DNA from: Virgibacillus litoralis
GTDB lineage: Bacteria > Bacillota > Bacilli > Bacillales > Amphibacillaceae
Assembly: GCF_017873675.1 (NCBI RefSeq)
Contig: NZ_JAGGKK010000003.1
Coordinates: 62,001 to 126,000, forward strand
Direction: 5' to 3'
DNA length: 64,000 nt
Shown in pieces: positions 57,660-64,000 of this stretch. The notes beneath the pieces are model-generated. The model made no database searches, was not told the DNA's origin, and was given only the letters and a program-made list of their open reading frames with translations. The position numbers and the translations under genes are program-made. Each line of letters opens with the position of its first letter. Position 1 is the stretch's first letter.

Positions 57660-58761
57660 TTAGTCTAATTGAGCACGTAAGTAAGCATCTATGAATGGAT
57701 CGAGGTCACCATCAATCACACCTTGTGCATTACCGACTTCTTTGTTTGTTCGATGGTCTTTTACCATTGTATATGGATGGAAAACATAAGAGCGAATTTG
57801 ACTTCCCCAGCCTATTTCTTTTTGTTCACCACGCAGTGCAGCGACTTCCTGCTGCTGACGTTCTATTTCTTTTTGATATAACTTGGATTTCAACATTTTC
57901 ATCGCTTGTTCCCGGTTTTTTATTTGTGAGCGTTCAGATTGACAAGTGACGACAATTTTTGTGGGTAAATGGGTAATTCGAACAGCCGAATCTGTTGTAT
58001 TAACATGTTGTCCACCAGCACCACTAGCACGATACGTATCAATTTTTAAGTCCTCAGTTTTAACCTCAATATCAACATCATCTGAAGTTTCTGGCAATAC
58101 GTCACAAGATGAAAAAGACGTATGTCTCCGGCCAGATGAATCAAATGGCGAAATTCTTACTAGTCGATGTACGCCTTTTTCGGCCTTCAGATAGCCATAA
58201 GCATTGTAGCCTTTAATTAATAACGTAACACTCTTGACCCCTGCTTCATCACCAGGTAAATAATCAAGGGTTTCTACCGAGAAGTCTCGGCTATCAGCCC
58301 ACCGTTGATACATCCGCAGCAACATACTGGCCCAATCCTGAGATTCTGTACCACCCGCACCAGGATGTAATTCCAAAATAGCATTGTTTGCATCATATGG
58401 TTCACTTAAAAGCATTTGCAACTCAAATTTATTTATATCTTCAAGTACTGTATGAATTTCCTGTTCAAGCTCAGCAAAAAGTTCGTTATCATTCTCTTCC
58501 TTCACCAATTCAAAAGATACTTTCAGATTGTCTAACTTCTCTTCTAATTCGTCAAAGCTATCTACATAGCTTTTCAAACCGTTTGTTTCAGCTATCACTT
58601 TTTGTGCAGCATTCTGGTCATCCCAAAAGTCTGGGAATGTCATCATTTGTTCCAACTCTTCAATACGTTCCCTTTTTTCATCTAAGTCAAAGAGACCCCC
58701 TGAAATCTTCAATCCTGTTTGTCATTAATTCAATTTTATTTCCAATCTCCGCTAGTTCCAT
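57660..58761 (-). CDS. prfB: Peptide chain release factor 2, programmed frameshift
   Basis: RF2 reads UAA and UGA stops. The first 24 codons ([20 protein letters not shown], then RGSL) from ATG 58761 end at an in-frame TGA (58689-58687) in the sequence CTT TGA C, with a Shine-Dalgarno-like AGGGGG just upstream. A +1 shift continues as [11 protein letters not shown] to 57660, giving 366 residues. The codon-recognition motif SPF and the catalytic GGQ ([12 protein letters not shown]) are present. Autoregulated: low RF2 favours the shift. GAGGTG precedes the start. Confidence 0.97.
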
Positions 58762-58792
58762 AACATTCACCTCATTAATTTTATCGTGTAAT

Positions 58793-58826
58793 GAAAACAC
58801 TCCCATACTTAGGGAGTGCCTGCTTT
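58793..58826 (-). terminator. Hairpin between secA and prfB
   Basis: CACTCCC/GGGAGTG stem around a 6-nt loop followed on the minus strand by TTTTC, 30 bp before the prfB start. It may end secA transcripts or attenuate prfB. Confidence 0.65.
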
Positions 58827-58831
58827 CATTA

Positions 58832-61345
58832 CTACTTTCCATGACAATTTTTGTACTTTTTGCCACTGCCACATGGACAAGGGTCATTACGTCCAATATT
58901 TTCCGACTTTACATATGGTTTGCGACTCTTTTTCTTGTCATCCTGTCCGCCTGATACTGCCTGCGTGTTTTTGGCAACTTCCTGACGCTGCAGATTATCA
59001 CGTATTTGTGCTTTCATCACGTATTTAGCAACTTCTTCTTCTATTGCAACAACCATTTGCTCAAACATATGGAAGCCTTCTGCCTGGTACTCTTGTAATG
59101 GGTCATTTTGTCCGTACGCACGCAGGTGAATCCCTTGGCGAAGCTGGTCCATTTGGTCAATATGGTCCATCCATTTCGTATCAACTGTACGGAGTAAAAT
59201 AACTTTTTCAAACTCACGCATCTGCTCAGTAGTAAGCTCTTCTTCTTTTTCATCATAGCGTTTTCTCACTTTTTCCATGATGAATTCTGTTATTTCTTCA
59301 GGTTCTTTACCCTTGATGTCGTCTACAGATATATCGTCATAGTCCAATAAGTTTCCGTGGACATACTCCACAATGGAATTAAGTTCCCAATTTTCATCGA
59401 GCTCATCTTGTGTATTTGCACCAACTACGCGCTCAAGTGTTGATATGATCATTGCCTCAATAATATCGCGGAGATTTTCGTTAGCATCTATTACATCAAA
59501 ACGCTGTTTGTAGATAATTTCACGTTGCTGACGTAAAACATCATCATAAGATAGTACTGTCTTACGTGCATCAAAGTTATTTCCTTCAACACGTTTTTGG
59601 GCTGACTCTACAGCTCGTGAAACCATCTTACTTTCAATTGGCTGATCATCATCCATTCCAAGTCGCTCCATCATGGAACGAAGGTTGTCAGAACCGAAAC
59701 GACGCATCAATTCATCTTCCATTGATAAATAAAATTGTGTCATACCAGGATCACCCTGACGCCCTGAACGTCCACGCAATTGATTATCAATACGGCGTGA
59801 CTCATGACGTTCTGTACCAATAACAGCAAGACCGCCGACATCTACAACACCTTCACCAAGTTTAATATCAGTACCACGGCCTGCCATGTTTGTTGCTATT
59901 GTAACTGCGCCTTTTTGACCAGCATTCTCTATGATTTCTGCCTCTCGGTAGTGATTCTTTGCATTCAGCACATTGTGTTTAACACCAGACTTCTGTAACA
60001 TATTAGCGATTAATTCTGACGTTTCAACTGCCACCGTACCAACTAAAACCGGCTGACCTTTTTCATATCTTTCTTTAATATCATTTACAACCGCGCGGAA
60101 TTTACCTTCCATCGATTTATAAATCATATCTGCCTTATCGTCTCTGATAATGGGCTGATTAGTAGGAATTGCAATAACATCCATATTATATATATTACGG
60201 AACTCTTCTTCTTCAGTCTTGGCTGTACCAGTCATACCAGAAAGTTTATTATACATGCGGAAGAAGTTCTGGAACGTAATAGAGGCAAGCGTCATACTCT
60301 CGTTCTGAATCTGTAATCCTTCTTTCGCCTCGATTGCCTGATGGAGTCCATCACTATAACGGCGCCCCTTCATCAAACGTCCAGTGAACTGGTCAACTAT
60401 CACTACTTCGCCTTCCTGTACCACATAATCTGTATCAACATGCATCGATGCATGTGCTTTCAATGCTTGGTTAATATGATGTGTAAGAGATACATGATCT
60501 AGGTCAAATAAGTTCTCTATATTATAATAACTCTCCGCCTTATTAATTCCTTCTTCTGTTAACTGCACACCTTTTGTTTTTTCATCATAGGTATAATCCG
60601 TTTCATGTTTAAGTGTTCGTACAAATGAATTTGCCTGTTGATACATCTGTGCAGATTTCTGTGCAGATCCTGAAATTATTAAAGGTGTTCTAGCTTCATC
60701 AATAAGAATGGAGTCAACTTCATCAATAATTGCGAAATTCAAAGGCCTCTGAACCATTTGCTCTTTGTAAAGAACCATATTATCTCGTAAATAGTCAAAC
60801 CCAAATTCATTATTTGTACCATAGGTTATATCACAATAGTAGGCTTCCCTTTTTTCTTCTTTGGTCAACCCGTTCCCATTTAAACCGACAGTCAAGCCAA
60901 GAAATCCATATAACTCTCCCATTTCTTCCGCATCACGATCAGCAAGATATTCATTTACTGTAATAATGTGAACGCCTTTATCAGCTATCGCATTTAAATA
61001 TGCAGGCATAGTTGATGCAAGAGTTTTACCTTCACCTGTTTTCATCTCAGCTATATTACCTTCGTGCAATGCAATCGCACCCATTAGCTGTACCGGGAAC
61101 GGACGCATACCTAGCACCCGTTTTGATCCTTCACGTACAACGGCATATGCTTCAACCATCATATCCTCTAATGTTTCACCATCTGCATAACGTTGTTTAA
61201 ACTCATCAGTTTTGTACCTTAAATCTTCATCAGATAAAGCTTCCATTGCCGATTCCAATGCCTCTATCTGATCAACTTTCTTCTCTAGTCGAGTTAGATG
61301 CTTTTTATTTCCATCACCAAAAATCTTTGTCAATAAACCAGCCAT
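58832..61345 (-). CDS. secA: Preprotein translocase ATPase SecA
   Basis: An 837-residue motor that pushes unfolded preproteins through SecYEG. Walker A is [11 protein letters not shown] (about residue 100), the DEAD-like box is [14 protein letters not shown], and helicase motif VI is [13 protein letters not shown]. The C-terminal zinc motif [15 protein letters not shown] is intact. Length is typical of Bacillaceae SecA. It lies between hpf and prfB, the conserved order. Confidence 0.98.
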   Translation of the reverse strand: MAGLLTKIFGDGNKKHLTRLEKKVDQIEALESAMEALSDEDLRYKTDEFKQRYADGETLEDMMVEAYAVVREGSKRVLGMRPFPVQLMGAIALHEGNIAEMKTGEGKTLASTMPAYLNAIADKGVHIITVNEYLADRDAEEMGELYGFLGLTVGLNGNGLTKEEKREAYYCDITYGTNNEFGFDYLRDNMVLYKEQMVQRPLNFAIIDEVDSILIDEARTPLIISGSAQKSAQMYQQANSFVRTLKHETDYTYDEKTKGVQLTEEGINKAESYYNIENLFDLDHVSLTHHINQALKAHASMHVDTDYVVQEGEVVIVDQFTGRLMKGRRYSDGLHQAIEAKEGLQIQNESMTLASITFQNFFRMYNKLSGMTGTAKTEEEEFRNIYNMDVIAIPTNQPIIRDDKADMIYKSMEGKFRAVVNDIKERYEKGQPVLVGTVAVETSELIANMLQKSGVKHNVLNAKNHYREAEIIENAGQKGAVTIATNMAGRGTDIKLGEGVVDVGGLAVIGTERHESRRIDNQLRGRSGRQGDPGMTQFYLSMEDELMRRFGSDNLRSMMERLGMDDDQPIESKMVSRAVESAQKRVEGNNFDARKTVLSYDDVLRQQREIIYKQRFDVIDANENLRDIIEAMIISTLERVVGANTQDELDENWELNSIVEYVHGNLLDYDDISVDDIKGKEPEEITEFIMEKVRKRYDEKEEELTTEQMREFEKVILLRTVDTKWMDHIDQMDQLRQGIHLRAYGQNDPLQEYQAEGFHMFEQMVVAIEEEVAKYVMKAQIRDNLQRQEVAKNTQAVSGGQDDKKKSRKPYVKSENIGRNDPCPCGSGKKYKNCHGK

Positions 61346-61541
61346 TTAAAACGCTCCTCGTATTATAAGAAAAACTTAGCCTTCAACCAACAAGATGGCC
61401 AACGTTATTCTTAAACTGTACCAATAAAATTTATTTGAAATATAATTCTCTTTAATATGATAGTCCACCATTAATAATAACGTATCTAAAGTCTCATGAC
61501 AACTGATTTAAAGAGCTTAATCGTTTAACAAATGATAGACA

Positions 61542-61571
61542 AAAGAACAGTTCGGGGGTGAACTGTTCTTT
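61542..61571. terminator. Perfect 12-bp hairpin upstream of secA
   Basis: AAAGAACAGTTC, loop GGGGGT, GAACTGTTCTTT. On the minus strand the tail is TTGTCT; it lies 65 bp beyond the 51-residue gene and would end its transcript before secA. Confidence 0.7.
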
Positions 61572-61575
61572 AAAA
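61561..61575 (+). repeat. 15-bp direct repeat, left copy
   Basis: AACTGTTCTTTAAAA recurs exactly at 62152-62166. The two copies bracket about 575 bp that include the small gene. The left copy shares the 3' arm of the hairpin. Confidence 0.6.
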
Positions 61576-61635
61576 TGAGGTAAGTATGAGGCATATTAGT
61601 GGAAACTATAGTTCTCTTGCTGCTTAGAGGAAAAA

Positions 61636-61791
61636 TTATGTAAGCGAATATGTATGCGACTGTTCATTTTGCTTCCTTTCCAATTCTGAAAGGCGTCGAT
61701 TTGTAACAGCTATGATTTCCACTAGTTGCGTAATGGTTTCTTCATGCTGCTGCACTCTTCTTAGCAGTTCATCATACTTTACTCCACTCAC
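61636..61791 (-). CDS. Small coiled-coil protein, 51 residues
   Basis: GTG 61791 is preceded by AAGGAAGGGGATTTTGAT, a strong ribosome site at good spacing. The product reads MSGVKYDELLRRVQQHEE, then TITQLVEIIAVTNRRL and SELERKQNEQSHTYSLT. Leucines and isoleucines fall in heptad positions over most of its length, predicting one amphipathic helix or coiled coil. It lies alone between hpf and secA, with a perfect terminator hairpin downstream. I recognise no family. The 400 bp upstream of it (61800-62220) show no other gene. Confidence 0.6.
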   Translation of the reverse strand: MSGVKYDELLRRVQQHEETITQLVEIIAVTNRRLSELERKQNEQSHTYSLT

Positions 61792-62121
61792 ATCAAAATC
61801 CCCTTCCTTTTCTGTGTAATTCAGTTATATCACGAAACAATGTAAGGATGCTAATTGCCATTTTTCAATTTTAGGAATCAATTCGACAAAAAATTCCAAG
61901 AAAATTAAAAAATTGGTCAATTATATCCATGCTTTATCAAAAAAAGGGGAATAATTCATTTCCAAAATTAAATTTCGGCATATCGCACGACAAATTTCGA
62001 CAAATTATTAAATACACTTCTCAATCCTTGTGTAAATAGGATTCCCAAAAGTATTTATCAAAAAATATTTCTTTCATGCCACTTTTTCATGCTGGGTAAC
62101 GATTGTTGTTATAGAAGTACA

Positions 62122-62143
62122 GTTTTCTGCTTTAGCAGAAAAC
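62122..62143. other. Perfect intergenic hairpin
   Basis: GTTTTCTGC, loop TTTA, GCAGAAAAC: a 9-bp stem in the hpf to small-gene gap. Without a T-run on either side it is not a clear terminator. Confidence 0.4.
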
Positions 62144-62151
62144 AACAACAT

Positions 62152-62166
62152 AACTGTTCTTTAAAA
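62152..62166 (+). repeat. 15-bp direct repeat, right copy
   Basis: Exact second copy of AACTGTTCTTTAAAA, just before the hpf terminator hairpin. Confidence 0.6.
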
Positions 62167-62172
62167 CTTAGA

Positions 62173-62202
62173 AGGACGATCCCAATAATATGGAACCGTC
62201 CT
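62173..62202 (-). terminator. hpf terminator
   Basis: AGGACGG-TTCC pairs with GGATCGTCCT (small internal mismatch), followed on the minus strand by TCTAAGTTTT; 19 bp past the hpf stop. Confidence 0.6.
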
Positions 62203-62220
62203 GTGATTATCTATTAGGTT

Positions 62221-62772
62221 TTAGCTGTTAGGTTCGATCAAACCATATCTCCCGTCTTTCCGTCGGTATACTACATTTGTATCACCAGATAGAGCATTGG
62301 TAAACACATAAAATGCATGACCTAACATGTCCATTTGTAATACTGCTTCCTCAGAATCCATTGGTTTTAAATTAAAGCGCTTTGTTCGGACGATATCAAT
62401 TTCATCTGAATCAAGTTTTTCGTCGTATGCCTCTTTTTCCAATTCAGCAAAAATGTGTTTCGGAGAACCTTCCTGTCTAAACTTACGATTAACTTTAGTC
62501 TTGTACTTACGAATTTGTCTTTCTAACTTATCTACCACCAGATCAATTGCTGCATACATATCAATATGCTGCTCCTCGGCACGTAGTAGCAGGTTAGTCA
62601 TCGGAATCGTAACCTCAATCTTCTGTTCATCGTTATAGACACTTAAATTTACATGTACATCGGATGTTGGGGGTGTATCAAAGTACCTTTCAAGTTTACT
62701 AATCTTCTTTTCTACGTATTCCCTTATTGCACCTGTCACCTCGATATTTTCACCACGAATGTTGTACTTCAT
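62221..62772 (-). CDS. hpf: Long-form ribosome hibernation promoting factor
   Basis: A 183-residue long HPF (YvyD) that dimerises 70S ribosomes into inactive 100S particles. The N-terminal S30AE domain begins MKYNIRGENIEVTGAIREYVEKKI, with the basic helix KLERQIRKYKTKVNRKFRQ; the C-terminal dimerisation domain has LKPMDSEEAVLQMDMLGHAFYVF and NVVYRRKDGRYGLIEP. AGGAGGACAC precedes ATG 62772. A SigB-type promoter lies upstream, fitting stress and stationary-phase expression. Confidence 0.96.
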   Translation of the reverse strand: MKYNIRGENIEVTGAIREYVEKKISKLERYFDTPPTSDVHVNLSVYNDEQKIEVTIPMTNLLLRAEEQHIDMYAAIDLVVDKLERQIRKYKTKVNRKFRQEGSPKHIFAELEKEAYDEKLDSDEIDIVRTKRFNLKPMDSEEAVLQMDMLGHAFYVFTNALSGDTNVVYRRKDGRYGLIEPNS

Positions 62773-62815
62773 TAAAAGTGTCCTCCTTTCATCCTTATGT
62801 ATTTATTATACTACG

Positions 62816-62841
62816 TTACCCTGTACTTTTCCTGCTTAAAC
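62816..62841 (-). promoter_or_regulatory. SigB promoter of hpf
   Basis: Minus strand: GTTTAA (62841-62836), 14 nt, GGGTAA (62821-62816), matching the SigB consensus at all defined positions. B. subtilis yvyD is a classic SigB/SigH gene; an AGGAAAA in the spacer could belong to an overlapping SigH site. Confidence 0.78.
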
Positions 62842-62939
62842 TATCAAATAATTGTGTCAGATTTTGTAACTTTTTGTCGGATGATCTTGAGATACCCTAT
62901 GAACACTGAAGTACAAGCACTTTTTTTATTAAAAAAATA

Positions 62940-62970
62940 GCTAAAAACTCCTGGGATCAGCAGGAGTTTC
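62940..62970 (-). terminator. Terminator of the fli genes
   Basis: AAACTCCTG pairs with CAGGAGTTT around a 7-nt loop; the minus strand continues TTAGC. It lies 4 bp past the fliT stop. Confidence 0.8.
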
Positions 62971-62973
62971 TAG

Positions 62974-63327
62974 TCATTTTTTACTATCCATATACATACC
63001 ATCCATTGTTTTCACATTTTCATATGGATTTACATATGTACGATTCGATTTCTTCTGTTTTTTCACTTGCTTCATTTCCACTTTTAAATCGTCAAACAAG
63101 TTATTCATCTTCTCTTTAATTTGTTCATTCAGTTTAACAAGTTCTTTTCCGAGCTGCTTTTCTTCTTCGGAATAAGGAGGAGTGATTTCACTTAGCAAGT
63201 CACCTCTCTGTTCAACCAGATGATTAACCTGTTCAATTACTGTATCACGATCTTTGCCACTGATCTTCTCATTCAGCACGTCTTCAAGCTGCCTAGTTAC
63301 TTCGTATGTTTTCTGAAGTCGGTTCAT
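62974..63327 (-). CDS. fliT: Flagellar protein FliT
   Basis: A 117-residue, mostly helical and charged protein at the position of the FliD export chaperone FliT. Sequence conservation in this family is low; the call rests on length, helical pattern (MNRLQKTYEVTRQLEDVLNE) and order fliD-fliS-fliT. ATG 63327 overlaps the fliS stop (TAATG), so translation is coupled; a longer reading from 63387 lies within fliS. Confidence 0.8.
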   Translation of the reverse strand: MNRLQKTYEVTRQLEDVLNEKISGKDRDTVIEQVNHLVEQRGDLLSEITPPYSEEEKQLGKELVKLNEQIKEKMNNLFDDLKVEMKQVKKQKKSNRTYVNPYENVKTMDGMYMDSKK

Positions 63328-63728
63328 TATACTTGGGCGCCTTGTGCATATTGCGTTTTTCGCGTTTGTATTATTACCTGCTTCCAAGTATCTCTAAACT
63401 CGATAACATAATTTAAGGCTTCTTCCAAAAGCGTAATATCATTTTTGACGTTACCTTCCTTTAATTGGAACTTAATATACTCGTATAAAGGCATAATCTG
63501 TTGCGAGATTTCAACTTCTGGGTCTAATGTTACCATTAATTCCTGTATTATATTCTGTGCTTTTTGGATATTTGTGTTTTTTGCTTCAAAACTTTCATTT
63601 TGTAAATCTTTAATTGATTGTTTAATAAACTTGATACAACCATTATATAACATTAAGGTCAGTTCTCCACCAGACGCCGTGTTCACTGAATTATTCTGAT
63701 ATGCTTGGTAATGCTTGTTTACTGCCAT
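63327..63728 (-). CDS. fliS: Flagellin export chaperone FliS
   Basis: A 133-residue four-helix chaperone that binds the C terminus of flagellin and prevents early polymerisation. The N-terminal YQAYQNNSVNTASGGELTLMLYNGCIKFI is the FliS signature, including the SGGELTLMLY segment that lines the flagellin groove. It lies 21 bp after fliD and overlaps fliT. Confidence 0.95.
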   Translation of the reverse strand: MAVNKHYQAYQNNSVNTASGGELTLMLYNGCIKFIKQSIKDLQNESFEAKNTNIQKAQNIIQELMVTLDPEVEISQQIMPLYEYIKFQLKEGNVKNDITLLEEALNYVIEFRDTWKQVIIQTRKTQYAQGAQV

Positions 63729-63749
63729 AAAGTAACACTCCTTAAAAGT

Positions 63750-64000
63750 TTAAGCGCCTCCACCAAACTGGGACATTAATTGTGCTGATTGCTGATTCAT
63801 TCGTTGTATTGCTTTTTCCATTTGTGTGAATTGGCTCCAATAACGATTTTCAACTCGCACTAAACGATCTTCGAAATCTGAAATACGAGTATTCAAATCC
63901 TTCATTCGTTTACCAATTGTATAATTTTCAAGCGTATCTGTACCTTCACCTGCGCGTGCTTCGATTTGATCTCTAGTTGAATCCAAGGCATCATCCAGCC
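63750..64000 (-). CDS. fliD: Flagellar cap protein FliD, C-terminal part
   Basis: The window ends inside this gene; only the last 83 or so codons are seen. The C-terminal IGKRMKDLNTRISDFEDRL and RYWSQFTQMEKAIQRMNQQSAQL pattern is that of the FliD D0 helix, ending in a Gly-rich tail (SQFGGGA). FliD caps the growing filament and exports via FliT. The reading frame continues past 64000. Confidence 0.9.
   Translation of the reverse strand, partial: LDDALDSTRDQIEARAGEGTDTLENYTIGKRMKDLNTRISDFEDRLVRVENRYWSQFTQMEKAIQRMNQQSAQLMSQFGGGA

Overview
The window is a low-GC chromosomal segment of an endospore-forming-type Firmicute. Gene content and order (trxB-yvcI-yvcJ-yvcK-whiA-crh, hprK-lgt-yvoD-ppaX, fliD-fliS-fliT-hpf-secA-prfB-cccB-ftsE-ftsX-ctpB-minJ) are those of Bacillaceae. 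A BCCT compatible-solute carrier, acidic secreted proteins, bacillithiol genes and typical Bacillaceae intergenic repeats suggest a Virgibacillus/Oceanobacillus-like, probably salt-tolerant species. No insertion sequence, prophage or CRISPR array was seen. The accessory biology lies in small operons and in the intergenic DNA.

Layout. 0.2-1.7 kb: CopD-like membrane protein plus a MenA-type prenyltransferase behind an FNR-type promoter. 1.8-4.1 kb: BCCT carrier preceded by a Mistic (MstX) homologue, a phased ATTCAGT array and tRNA-Arg(CCG). 4.3-10.5 kb: dipeptide/oligopeptide ABC importer, interrupted by Bacillaceae-type repeats. 10.6-13.2 kb: DUF6305-like protein with a two-component system. 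13.2-20.2 kb: clpP, then the crh/whiA/yvcK/yvcJ/yvcI and trxB/TPR block. 20.4-23.9 kb: AidB-like acyl-CoA dehydrogenase, a decayed acyl-CoA ligase, a 21-bp minisatellite and a NERD protein. 23.9-31.5 kb: glycerol/dihydroxyacetone regulon (glpD, dhaMLK, glpK, glpF, glpP) with a formaldehyde dehydrogenase pseudogene. 31.5-37.2 kb: acetyltransferase, ppaX, yvoD, lgt, hprK, yvlDC and bshB2-yojF. 37.6-42.5 kb: uvrBA. 42.7-46.2 kb: FixH/YtkA-like lipoprotein and ykoN/Q/P homologues. 46.3-50.5 kb: denitrification island, with copper nitrite reductase and a CuA-containing heme-copper enzyme lacking the oxidase tyrosine (probable nitric oxide reductase). 50.8-64 kb: minJ, ctpB, an M23 factor, ftsXE, cccB, prfB with its programmed frameshift, secA, a 51-residue small protein, hpf, and fliT-fliS-fliD (partial).

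How the parts connect. HprK, PpaX and Crh form the carbon-catabolite signalling module. Perfect cre sequences lie over the glpF promoter and just upstream of crh. The glpF and glpD leaders share a motif abutting their terminators, which is probably the GlpP target. Three promoters (CopD/MenA, nirK, nor) share one geometry: an FNR-like palindrome, 21 nt, then a -10 box. This suggests one low-oxygen/nitrogen-oxide regulon.

The most novel signal is a dispersed ~90-bp intergenic element with two stem-loops and a conserved TTAGTTGCACTTAT linker. Its stem I changes in a compensatory way between copies. Most copies directly follow the U-tract of a terminator of a minus-strand gene.
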